Source: Megachile rotundata
Taxonomy: Eukaryota > Arthropoda > Insecta > Hymenoptera > Megachilidae
NCBI RefSeq assembly: GCF_050947335.1
Contig: NC_134993.1
Coordinates: 9,176,001-9,240,000, forward strand
Direction: 5' to 3'
DNA: 64,000 nucleotides
The position numbers and the translations under genes were made by a program. The notes beneath the pieces are model-generated. The model was not told the origin of the DNA. It searched no databases and was given only the letters and a program-made list of their open reading frames with translations. Positions 24,301 through 36,285 of this stretch are shown here, piece after piece. The number at the start of each line of letters is the position of its first letter. The stretch's first letter is position 1.

Positions 24301-26640
24301 GTCAATGTGTTGGAATCATATGGGTTGAACTTGAAACTATTCAGCCTTTTAAACAAAAGTACTTGTTCCCCGATCATTACAGGAATGTTTGATATATAAT
24401 TTCAAGTACGATTCATCATTCAACGTAGCATACTTCATTAGAACCGTCAATTTTAATAATGACCAAAGTATGAAAATAATCATTTCCGTTTGCACCTTAC
24501 ACAACTTCTCTAATATTCTCTTCGTTTTCTACTTGCTTAATGATGTCCGTCATTATAATTATTCGAAGCGTAGCACCGTGAGATATAATTATATGGAAAG
24601 AAACGCGACGTGTGAAGATTAGGGCCGTTGCCTACAATATCAGAGATCTTTACATGCGATGAAAAGCATCGTTGAATTTCAATTTTAATAAAAGTTAAAT
24701 CTTTTCGTAATTGTGATCGATACACTGTGAAGTCTCCTATGACCTTGGTTGGATTATAATAGCGAAAAAAATTATAGAAAGGGCTGTATAAATAAAGTCG
24801 AAAAATGCTCGACTGCCAAAGCCATCCCGCCATTTTTTACCCGCCAAAAATGAACAAATTTGAAAGTTGCAAATTACTTTGAAAATTTATAAATTTGTAA
24901 GTAAAAATAAAAAATTTCTAAATGTGGTATTTCAGTTTTGTGAAATATATCTAATGGAATGGAACTCCTTTAAAGGAGAAAGTATTCGGTTTACAGTGAA
25001 ACGTAGGAAAGCCATCTGGACACGATCAGGACAAGATTCATCTCCGAGCTGACTTTATGCGCCTTTCGCTTGGTCGGTAAATACTAGTACAGCGTTACCC
25101 CGCATACCAAGCTGTTTGATATCGACGAATAAAATACTGCAAATCTATAGAAGGATATGTTCGAAGGATATTGAAATTTTCTCGAGCGTACAAAAATGTA
25201 TCAACCGCATGGAATTTAAATCCTGTCGCCCATTCGCATTGCTTCTTATTCGCCCGAAAACATTTCTCGGTTTTCTTACGAATGTCAAGATATTAAAATG
25301 CACGGTACCGTGATTTTTCACAGCGGTATTTCGATGATCCCATTCCATATGTTCCATACATTCTTCTCTTACCATACAACTTATAATAATTGTTACAAAT
25401 CTCTTGAATTAAAATTAGTGTACGTTTATTTAATCTTTTTTAGATTTTTAATGAAGCTAATATAAGTTACTGGAATCGCAAGAAGCTGTACTGTACAGTT
25501 GCAAGAAATTCGCTCCGTACATTGTTATTAATTATCAATTTTTCAAGCTATCGATGATCAAAATTAAACACACGCGTATCGAATCCGAACACACCACATT
25601 GCACAGTCTTTCACGCAGTTTACCGTGGCATGTATACGCTCCAAACTTTTATCCAGCTTCTATATACCGGGTGTACCAAAACAATATCTCCCAAATAAAA
25701 ATAATCATATCACACTAAGTGTTTTAAGTGTTCAAAATTTTTGTAAAAATATAAAAAAATTTTATTGACTAATGTAGTTCAAGATATTCAATTTTTATTA
25801 TGTGATTGAGAAGTTGTAAATAATTGTTTCAATAGCCTTCAAAATTTTTGTAAAAATATCAAATAATTTAAGATATTCAATTTTTATTATTGTTGTAAAC
25901 TTGATAGTTGAATTAGTTTGAAATTTATACAATATTGTTATAATTCTTTTTCTTTAATTTTTGGTTAATTTTTTCAGGAGACAGTGAGAGTTTAAGGAGT
26001 TCAGTGTATTTGGCAACGACTCTGCTTATGAATCACCAGACCACCTGTTTCCAAGTTTGAAATAGGCCTTGATACAGCAATCTGGCTAAATATCAATTAT
26101 ATTATGATAACAACTGATATAGAACATGTAATTTTATCAAATTAAATCTATTTATTCTTATTTACATTTCCTACATAAAGTGACAAGGTATATTTTCATT
26201 TTAATTTCTGACATAACCTAAAGTTCCATTTCAACTTCGGACATAATCTAACCTGATACATAATTTTATTATTGAAATTTATTCATTCCAATTTAAATAT
26301 ACATTTTTATTATTTAAATTTAAATATTTTTGTTCTTAAAATCTGAGTGATAAAATAAATTAGGTTAGTTTAGGTTAGGTTACATTCAGTCTCAAAGTGT
26401 AGAGATAGTAGAGCAAGATAAAGCAGTTATTTAAAAAATTTTTAATTATAGAACATATATTATAAAAATGAGAAACATGCTGTACCAATAATTTATCAAT
26501 TTAACAAAGTAATCCATAACAAATGTAAGAAACTATTAAATTTGTTGTCAAACAACTAACCAAATCTTAAGTTTGTAAACATAGAAAAACCGAGAACATC
26601 TTTATAAAAATCGAGCGTGCCAAAATTAGTGTAGGTAACC
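21359..26640. other. AT-rich region upstream of Axin: intron and/or intergenic
   Basis: No coding gene recognised. Axin must have a 5' non-coding exon somewhere upstream, because an acceptor precedes its leader at 21359-21360. Possible promoter material lies at about 23950-25120, where TTGGCGGGAAA (24002-24012, plus) and CCCGCC/CCGCCA near 24826-24846 resemble E2F-type sites. A CpG-richer patch at 21640-21930 and one at 22920-23040 are unexplained. A taccgggtgtaccaaaac motif at 25666-25683 resembles the ends of common insect repeats. Confidence 0.45.
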
Positions 26641-27821
26641 TTGCTAGGTACGAAATAAAAATAAAGCATATTGCGCGTCGAAGGAGATCGAAAGGACCTC
26701 TAGGGGCATGGTTTGTTCGAAAACGGACTATCTTAGTCGAAATTATAGCGGTGTAGTTTTCATCGGTAGGATTCTTTGAGTCTCATTAACATTTGCTGAA
26801 GGTAGGGATATTTTTCACAGTAGGAAAAAGAGATCGAAGAAATGACAAGTATTTCGAAGTCACCGGTTAGATGACGAGGCGAGGGAAGGGCCCTAGCTCT
26901 CAAAGAGCGTGGTTCGTCGAGCGAGGCGTTCCGAAAACCTGTAATTACGGACCCGACGTACATCAAGCGGTGCCGCCAGCCGCCAGCCACCAGCCGGCGA
27001 GGTCTGTGTCTTCCGTCTCCCTTTTTGCCTTTTTCTCTCCTTCATCGCCTTCCTCGTCTTCCTTCAGCCTTTACCTGTGCCGTCCCGTTCGTGCCTTTCT
27101 TTCTATCCTCACCGTCCTTCTCGCGTGTACGTACGTTTGCTCGTTCACTCTTTCGTTTTCTTTTCTCTTTTGTCTCTCTTTCGTTCTTTCTGTCCACTTT
27201 GAGCGGCCTCCCGCTTCGACTCCGACAGCGGTCCACCTTATTTGACCCTTCCCTCTATCCACGTCCAAAGAGCCTCTCCGATTCCTCTTTTATTTTACCC
27301 TCTTACTTTACTTACTTACTCACTCTCAGTTTCTTTCTACTTCTCCACCGTTTCTTCCTCTCGTCCCTTTCTTTTTATCCGTAACTCCCCTCGGTCCCCA
27401 CCTCTCTTTTTCGCGTCTTAGATTGCTGTGTCGGCAATCGCGGTTCGCTACTTGGAATTGTCCGAAAAACAGACCGCGGCCAGAAGGGAAAAGGAAGCAA
27501 AACGGTGAGAGACGATGAGCGACATCTCTTGTTTCTTTGTCTCATTTTCCTCGACGTTTATTTTTCCCCGTTTCTTTCCTGATCGTCGGGGGACTGGCGC
27601 CGCTTGAAAATTCGCACGATTTTCTGGCCACCGTTTGTATCTTCCGGGGCACTGGCGTTTGTCGCTCGGTCGGTAACGTTATGCCGCGTTTAGAATAGGC
27701 GAACGAATGCTCGTTCTTAACGTCATTTCGAGCGCATTCAAGCGTGAACGAGCATTTTTCCGTCGCTCGAAGATTGCTCGCTGAAACGAATGCTCTAACA
27801 ATGAGAACGCTCGCTCGTCGA
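26641..27821. promoter_or_regulatory. CpG-rich island with long pyrimidine-rich plus strand
   Basis: Sharp rise in CpG and GC relative to both sides. 27000-27420 is strongly pyrimidine-biased on the plus strand (ctttttctctccttc type), so it is a homopurine tract on the minus strand. A reasonable splice donor (AACG|gtgaga) occurs at about 27504 on the plus strand. The island could be the Axin promoter/5' exon (minus) or the start of an unrecognised plus-strand transcript. The open frames here reflect C/T bias, not a recognisable protein. Confidence 0.35.
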
Positions 27822-29360
27822 ATGAATTCGACTCGACGCGTTTTAATTCGACGTGTTATAATTCGACGCGTTTCAATTCAACGTGTTTTGATTCGACGTG
27901 ACCGAATCTGACGCGATTCAACGCGACGTGATCGAAATTGTGATTCAATTCAACGCCCGGCAATTTTCAGTAATTGAATTCGATGATAGTCAATTCGCAC
28001 AATGTTTAATTTAACGATAATCAATTTTATTCTATGTTTAATTTAATGGTAATCAATTCCATACAAGGTTCAATTTAATGGTAATTAATTAAATTCAATT
28101 TTAATGGTAATCAATGGCGGGCAATTATTTGTGATTCAATTCGTTGTTAGTCAATTCTGTGGAATTTAATTTGACATTGAGTCAATTCTACATGATTACA
28201 CTGGTCCGTGGTCAATTTTAAGCGATTCAATTCAATGTATGTCAATTTTACGCGATTCAATTCAAAGAGTCAATTATACGTGATTTAATTCGATGTCATT
28301 CAACACTTGTCAATTCTGTTCAATTCAATTCAACTAATTTCAATTCTATGAGATTTATTCGAGATTGGACTTAATTCAACAGCAATCAATTCTGCACAAT
28401 TCAATTCAATTTAACAATAGTCAATTCTATGCAATTTAATTTGACACGCTTCAATTCTACGAAATTTTATTCAACATTAATCAATTGTATGAATGTCAAT
28501 TCTATAAAATTAAATTCTGTACGATTCAATTCGGTAATAGTCAATTTTATGAGATTCAATTCAGCATTAATCAATTCTACATATTTCAATTTAACATCAT
28601 TCAATTCCGTACAAATCAATTCTACGAGATTCAATTTAATGTTCGTCAATTTTACGCTATTTAATTTAATGTAATTCAATTCGTCAAAATTCAATTCTGC
28701 ATAATTCAATTCTACATGATTCAATTCAACATTGATCAATTCTACACAATTCAATTCGTTGTAATTCAATTCTGTGCAAATTCAATTCAACATTAATCAA
28801 TTCTACATCATTGAGTTCAATTCTAGTCAATCAACGCAATTCAATTTCGTGCAATTCAATTATATTTGATTCAGTTCAACATTAATCTATTTTACACAAT
28901 TCAATTCGACGTAATTGAATTCTGTGCGACTCAATTCACATTAATCAAATATATATCATTGAGTTCAATTCTAGTCAATTTGACGTAATTCAATTTCGTG
29001 CAATTCAATTCTACTTGATTCAGTTCAACATTAATCTATTTTACACAATTCAATTCGTTGTAATTCAATTCTGTGCAAATTCAATTGAACACTAATCAAT
29101 TGTTCAATTCTAGTCAATTCTACACAGTTACATTTGACACTAGTCAATTTCACTCCATTCAATTCCCTATAAGTCAATTCTATAATATTCAATTTGGTAA
29201 CAGTCAATTATATCTAATTCAATTCGATGCGATTCAATTCCAGTAAATATAATTGAAAGCAATGCCTATAAATTTTATTCACTGCAATTCAATGCGTTTT
29301 AAATCGAAATAATCCTGTTCAACCCGTTTTAATTGACATATTTCAATGCGACGCAATTCA
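27822..29360. repeat. 15-bp minisatellite, TCAATTCTACANNAT type, about 100 copies
   Basis: A tandem 15-bp period is kept across 1.5 kb. The left 130 bp is CpG-rich (ttcgacgcgttttaa, ttcgacgtgttataa); to the right the units become tcaattctacacaat and tcaattcaacattaa. Because the period is a multiple of three, both strands show open frames with five-residue repeats (28429-28674 plus, 28467-28769 minus), which I do not regard as genes. Confidence 0.93.
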
Positions 29361-30418
29361 ATTCATTATACTAAACATTCGGATGCTCGGTTATGATTTC
29401 CATCGAACAAACAAATACTAGTACCTCCCCAATAAAATTCCATTATAAAAAAAGACATTGAATTTCCCCGACTTCTGCCGCTCAGTGTAAACGCTCCATT
29501 AAAACTCCATAAACATTCATTCGTATTTATCTGTTTGAAGAGACCAAACAATTAACGCTACGGTCATTTACAACGAACGCAAACGATGCTCTTACTCCGC
29601 TCAGTCAAAACGCACCCTTAGCATCAATGCTGCGACAACAAAACTATTTTTGTCTTGAAAAATGCGCAGTACCTTTTTATCCAATTCGATGCATTCGAAG
29701 TTACATTTCAATAAGTATTTGTACATTTAATAAGCTACTGATGAATTGAAACGATTCGTCAGAAAATCAGAAGCGCAAAGTAATTTCAGTACGGCACTGG
29801 GCAATCCGAAGCTCTTCAAACGAGAAAAGCACACACAGCGCCCATTCAACTAACCCTTTCAGTTCTCTCTTTCCTCCCGGTACCTGTAAGTTTTCTACCA
29901 ACCCACCTAGTCATCCTCCTCATGCGTCACCTTCTTCCTCCTTCTTCTACCTTCAGGTCTAGCTGCTTCGACCCCGGTAAAATCTCTTTTACGCGCCCAA
30001 CCGAGGAACTCTGTCTCAGACAACTCTATGCTTTTCTTACGACCACCATTTAAATTTCCACATGGCTTTACGGAGTGTATGTAATTCGAATTTTTTTATC
30101 TTCCTCGACTATTCGTTCGTTTCTACCGCCCCGACCTTCTTCTTCCTCCTCCTTCCACGCAGACAGTTACGAAACTTTCCCTGATACGACCGCGAACATT
30201 TCTGCGCTCCAGCAAAATTTTCGAACTTTCCGAAAGTTCGAAGGAATGGCGGTTCCGAGATTGGAAGATATTTACTTCGCTCGCGAGAGTTTGTACGAAT
30301 GTATGAATTGATATTTGTAAGAAACATTTGAAACGTCAATAATTAAAGTGCTAGTATGGCAGTTTTTCACTTGTAACTATGGCGGACATTTTGGTAATGG
30401 CGGACTTCATGGAATAGG
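29361..30418. other. Non-coding, moderately CpG- and pyrimidine-rich
   Basis: No gene recognised. 29840-30310 is richer in C/T and CpG and has splice-like sites (ctgtaagt near 29886; ccttcag near 29953), but no recognisable protein in the intervening frames. Possible regulatory or leader sequence. Confidence 0.4.
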
Positions 30419-30466
30419 CTATCGATTATCGATAAATTATCGATGCGTTACTGACATCTATCGATA
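30419..30466. promoter_or_regulatory. Cluster of ATCGAT / DRE-like sites
   Basis: Four ATCGAT cores within 48 bp, one of them an exact TATCGATA (30459-30466). TATCGATA is the DRE bound by DREF in Drosophila and is also recognised by BEAF-32-type factors. Function here is inferred from motif density only. Confidence 0.45.
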
Positions 30467-30489
30467 CATCCTTTCATACTATTAAAAAA

Positions 30490-31430
30490 TTTTAAAGTCG
30501 ATGTGGTTGAGTCAGAATATAATTTGGAAATTAAAATCTATTTATGTTAAACTTCTAATCATTTTATTATTCAAATCTTTACCTTTGTTTAAATTTCAAA
30601 TCTAATCGAATTTCGATAAAAGATAATAAAATTTGAATGATAAGATTGTGAATCAGATTAAGTTTAGATGAGTATAAGTAGATTTGTAACAGTTATAAAA
30701 TAATTACACATATTAATAACAATTATGAAACAATTACATACGTTGATTATAACTATAAAATGTTCCTCAGAAAAACTGTCACAGATTAATAGAAATCATT
30801 TTACACAATGAAGCAGGTTTGATAAGATCGGTCCAATTCGTAACGTCAGTTTTCCCATCTATCGATTTTCTATGTTCATGCCCGACGCATGGTATGTTAG
30901 GACTACTGTGTAATCAACATGTAGTAAAGGAGTAAACTGTCTTTATCAACAGTACCAAGATTAAAGTTTCATTTAATTCAATTAGTGCAAATTAAATTAA
31001 AATAGTTTTTACAGTTTGAACATTTTGAAATTCAATACTTATTTTACAATATTGAATTAAATCAAAAGTTAATTTCATCCTAATATACTGCAGTTATTCA
31101 TCAATTACATTAAACTTATAGTGATACAAAATCATATAATTTGTATAAAGGTAATTTTATAACAATTTTTTAAAGTTATTTATTTTTATATATGCATAAC
31201 CTTATTCTAAAATAAAAATGAAGTTCCATTTAAATTTAATTTAAACATTTAAGTTCTAGATTATTTCAAGGTTATATTATCTCAAGGTCACTATTATCAT
31301 ATATGCATAAATGCAGAGTTATGTCAGGTGTAACATACAATAAATAAAATGATGTATTTTTATATTAAAAAAAAAACATGGATAACCTTGAAAAAATTTT
31401 GTAAAGTACATTCATGAAAGAATTTTTTTT
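30490..31430. other. AT-rich non-coding
   Basis: Nothing beyond AT-rich sequence with no coding or repeat structure that I can support. Confidence 0.6.
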
Positions 31431-31745
31431 AAATATCCCTAAAAATCCAAAATTCTCACATCTGTCAAATTTTCCACATTTTCAAATTTTCAAAGCCCTA
31501 AAAAATTTGACATATTTTCAAATTTCCAAGATCAGCAAATTTAATACTCAAGTTCCCAAGTTTACACATCTTCAAATTCCCAATTAGTCAATTTCTCAAC
31601 TTTCCAAAGTCCAGAATTCTAAATTTCAAAATCTTCAAACGTCAAAAATTTTCAATCCCATTTTCTAAATTCTAAAATTTCTTTTCACCAAACTTCTGAA
31701 ATTCCAAATTTAAAAATTATTCACCGGAAGTTTCAAAATTGAAGA
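31431..31745. repeat. AAATT/TTCAAA-phased degenerate repeat
   Basis: Repeated caaattt, ttccaaa and aaattctc blocks at 8-12-base spacing over about 310 bp, diverged, same class as the other AAATT arrays. Confidence 0.75.
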
Positions 31746-34700
31746 TTTTATGAATATAAACGTTTACCAATCAAAGATCAACGAGTACAGTGATCTTTGC
31801 CAAAGCCGCCATTTTCCCTAGAGAAGTCTACGGTAGAGGCGTTAGTATGTTTGCACAGGTATCGAGTGTCTGTCACGGCGCTACGATAATCAATGAAATA
31901 ACAAAGACAATGTTATCGGTCCGAGACGGAAATGATCCCGATCAGGGCCATAAACACGGCTTTTAAAGTCTTTTGAAGCGCCGGCAAGGATTTGTTGGTG
32001 AAAGACTGAGCGGAAACGGTCAAAGGCGTGTCACCGTTATCGCCAGATGACTTTATGTAGTGGTATTATGCTTCGCGAGCTGCGAATCTTTCAAAGAAAC
32101 TTCTAAGGGACCGCTCGGACGGCAGCTACACCGACCGTCGGTCGTCGACCGTCACGACCGCTGGCCCTCGACCATCGACTTAGGAGAATGTTCACCGACG
32201 TGTCAAGATTCTGCGTCGCCCCGCCTTTCTCTTCTCAATTCCGACTGACCTTCATCCCCACTCTATCAAATATCATATATTCCGAATTATTTCGAACAAA
32301 AGAAATACCTCTTCAATGTGCTAAGTCTTGAAATTTCAACCTTGTCACTAGTATTTGCAAGAATATTACTAGCCTACTAATGAAGTAACTCTAACGTCTC
32401 TACAGTCGGTAAACAGTTGACAAGTGGTCCTTAACAAACCCTTGGCAAGTGGTAATTAAATTGTGAAAATATTTTATGTACCTATAAAAATTCCTAGACA
32501 GATTTTCATGTGTAATTTATTAACTCTATAATAAATATAACTTAGTATAAATATTGTGTCTAATATCTAGTAATACCCATTAATTAACGATACTGTACAA
32601 TTATGTATGTAAACACGTATAACGCCATTTTTCTAGAACGTTCAATTTGCATAATAAGCTTTTAAAATATCGCATATATGCGAGTGTATTATTTTCAGTA
32701 GTAGGTATAATAACTAGCTATGTGAAACTGGAATAACATCAGAAGATATCAACACAAAAAACATGTACATACATAATAAGAACACGAATGTTGTGCATGT
32801 TGCGTTTGACGTGACTCGTTTGCCGCCCTGTTATTACTAACTTTTCCAAACTACTTTAAATTAATACCTTGATTCCCCTTGGCGATATATCAATGCGTTT
32901 CCTTCATTCGAAACTCCTATTTATCCTTTACTTCGTATATTTTACATGTCTCCAGGACAACCACTTGTTTATGCGCCACTTTCAACGTTCACGCGTTGCA
33001 AACATAACCTCTTTTCACAGAATCCAACTGTTCTTCGTTCCGCGTTAACTCCAACCGTTAGTTTCGAGTTTTAACCCGCACAATTTCGGATTTAAATTAT
33101 TTTCGACACCCGTCACAAAAAAATCACGATGGTTCACACATGAAAATATTTTATCCATTTAATAGGAACTATACGTTTCGTAGCGACTGCGTCCAAATAC
33201 TGACGGAAAGAGCATTCTTTGTACACTTTTGAAAACGCAGCACACGTGTCTTCGTTTTGTTTACGATTAAATATTTCAATGGACAGGTGAAACGTAACAT
33301 GTCTCATGCTCGAGTAGATAATTGATAAGATAGGTTGCACTTTATTTTCATAGAACAGTTTGAAGTTTATTTCCAACGGCACGATCAAAGAAACACAAAA
33401 TGCTAAACACACTCACGGTCAGCGATTTTTAAGTTCGTATCGTATTAAAAATAACAGGTTATAAAGAGATTAGAATCTTTGTGCTTGGTCGGCGAGAAAT
33501 CGCACGGTTCCCGGTTGTATAAAGCGTTCGCAGAAATCGTACTCGTGCTTCCAAAACATTTTCATCCGCACGAAATCCATAAAACATGCCACACGTGACT
33601 GTCACGAGACGTTCAGTCAAGTTTATATTTCAGTCCGCGTTCGTTAACAGTGTCTCCTTTGTTGACATCGTCGATGCACATATTCCATCGAGGCGGTCTT
33701 GCAGTTTAAAAGGAAAAATATTGCACGATTCAAGACGATAAACAAGAAATATTTTCAATGAAAAATTCCGCGATCTTCTCGATCGAAAATTTATTCCGTG
33801 AAATCTTTTCGTCCGTATATACCCGAATCGGCGAAACGAGCACAAAAACAGGGGCTGAAGGAACGGCTCGCTTGAATGTGAATACGACAAAGGATGCCGA
33901 AGAAGACCTGTGCCCCATACAACGTACACGGTAAGACTGAAACTACACAGTGACCGTAGAGCCAAGGGAGAGCAAGCATTATCTCTCTTTCCCGCTCTCC
34001 TTCTCGCTCTAACACCGTTTCTCCTCGTTTTCTTTTCTTCTCTTGCTCTGCCACACCTCCCTTGCGTCCTCGACCGCCTCTCCTTCTCTTACAAACTCCC
34101 TCCTGGCCCTTCGGTCCCCCTGCCCTCGCGGCCATGGTGGACGTAGGACAAAAAAGTGGTAGGGTCCAGGTATAAGGGCAAATTCTGAGCTATATATACC
34201 TATCCATACTTTTAAAACTCGCACGGAAACACGAGGATTTTCATAAATTCAAACAAGTGGTTACGATAATGATATTTCGTCGAATAAAACCGGACGTATT
34301 AATAAAAAAGTGCCGAGCGTTTGAAGCGTAGGACGGTGGTTTGGAAAATATATGGAAACTGGAAAAGCACGGATTCGTTCGAAAATTAGATTGAATGTTT
34401 AGTTGAGCATCGTTTACCGTCAACCCTTGTCTAATACAGACGGTCTCTTTAATTTCGTGTTCAATGAGATCCGATTGAAGTCGCTGCCAAACTATTTCCC
34501 TTCAGGTAAATTACAAAGTCGACGCACTGATTTATCGTGTCCAACCTTTTAAACCGCAAACTCGTCCTGATACTCGACTCCGAATAAATAACCCGAATTA
34601 CTTCTCTATTTTCGGCGGATATAATGAAATGTCGTTCGATAAAACGATTATTTTACGGTTTAATTTTGGATCGTTAAAATTAAGAGTTTAGAATTGGACA

Positions 34701-34860
34701 TCGATTAACATTTTATTTAATACTGATAGTCAATACAATTAATCTAATTATTCGTTTTTTAAATTTGTTTAATTATGGTATTAAAACGAAACATATGTCC
34801 AGAATATTTCTACATTCTTAGCTATTTATCCATACAATAGAGGTGAGTGTGAGTATTATG
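31746..34860. other. Non-coding with two CpG-rich islands
   Basis: No gene recognised. CpG-rich sequence at about 31790-32260 (with ccgaccgtcggtcgtcgacc near 32132) and at 33480-34160. In the second, 33975-34110 is almost pure pyrimidine on the plus strand. The overlapping frames on both strands at 33630-34224 reflect this bias. These may be enhancers or first exons, but there is no supporting coding context. Confidence 0.45.
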
Positions 34861-36285
34861 TGAAGCATCTATTTCTAAATTCCTAGATCCCTGTATCGGT
34901 AGATCCTTGTACCGTTAGGTACCTAAATCCCTAAACACCCTTACATCTTTATTATATTCCTGTTCCTTATACTTACATTCCTTATACCTATGTTACCCTA
35001 TTCTTACATCTTATTTCTGAATTCTTGTACCACTAAATTTTTATATCCCTAGATTATACGCCTAACACCCTAGATTATAACATTCTTATATTACATTTGT
35101 TTATTACAATTTTCTTAGCTCTGAATATCCTAGGTTGTAATATACCTAAATGCGAATATCTCTAGATCCGAAAGCAGATCAAAATATCACTAGGACTAAT
35201 TATTTACAGTTCGAAATATTACTGGATCGGGATATTCCTTGGTTACTATACTTTTCGATCGCAACATCTTTAGATTCGAATATAACAAGATTGAAATATT
35301 CCTAGATAGGGATTTTCGCTGTTTACAACATCCCTAGATTCGAAAATCCCTAGAATTTAGTGTGGACAGATTAAAATGTCCGTAGAGTAGAATATTCAAC
35401 GTTTACAATATTCCTAGACTCGATCATAGCCAAATCAAAATATCCCTAGATAAGAATACTAGACAGTTCAATATCTCTAGATCCAAACACATACATATTA
35501 AGCGTTCCTAGAGTAAAATATTCACTGCTACTAATATCCCTAGATTCGAATACAACCAGATAAAAATATCCCTAGATAAAAATGTTCATTATTCCCAATA
35601 TTCCTAGGTTCAAACAGAATTATATTAAGCACTCCTAGAGTAAAACATTCGCTGTTATTAATATCCCTAGTGCCGAACACAGCAGATAAAAATATCCCTA
35701 GATACAAATATTCACCGTTTCCAATATCCCTAGATTCAAATAGGGTCAGATTGAAACATCTCTAGAGTAAAATACTCGTCATTACTAATATCCCTAGACT
35801 CGAATACTACCACATAAAAATATCCCTAGATACAAATATTCACTATTGCCAAAATCCCTAGATGCAAATAGGATCAGGTTGAAACATTTCTAGTGTAGAA
35901 TATTCACCATTTCCAATATTCCTAGATAGGACTACTGCCGAGCCAAAATATCCCTAAATTCGAATATCCCTAGACAGTTACGTATCTATACACAGAAATT
36001 GGATTTTATAATAATCCATATATTATGTATTGGATATAAGCAAATAAGAATGTCCCTAGATAGGTATATTCCTAGATTGCAATATCCGTTGAGTAAAATA
36101 TCCCTAGATATCCTTTAATAATAAAATATCTAAATGTAAATATTTCTATAGTCATAGTTCATAATACCTTTGTATTTTAATATCAATAGGTTCAAATATC
36201 CCTAGATTCGAATTCCCTTACATGCTAATATTCTCAGATAATAATGTGATTAAATCCGAATATCTGCGGATTCGAATAACTATGC
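34861..36285. repeat. CCCTAG minisatellite with higher-order period of about 128 bp
   Basis: At least 15 copies of atatccctaga-type cores spaced about 30-35 bp, plus many nttcctaga variants. Between about 35525 and 35910 sets of four subunits repeat every ~128-130 bp: the atatccctag blocks near 35530, 35660 and 35790 each follow a tta(t/c)taat context. Linkers differ from the other CCCTAG arrays. Confidence 0.9.

Noticed and set aside
28429..28769. Five-residue repeat frames on both strands
   Set aside because: 15-bp array with period divisible by three; no splice or start context and no known family.
33630..34224. Several overlapping frames of 60-115 codons
   Set aside because: All three frames and both strands are open because of C/T bias; no consistent coding choice.
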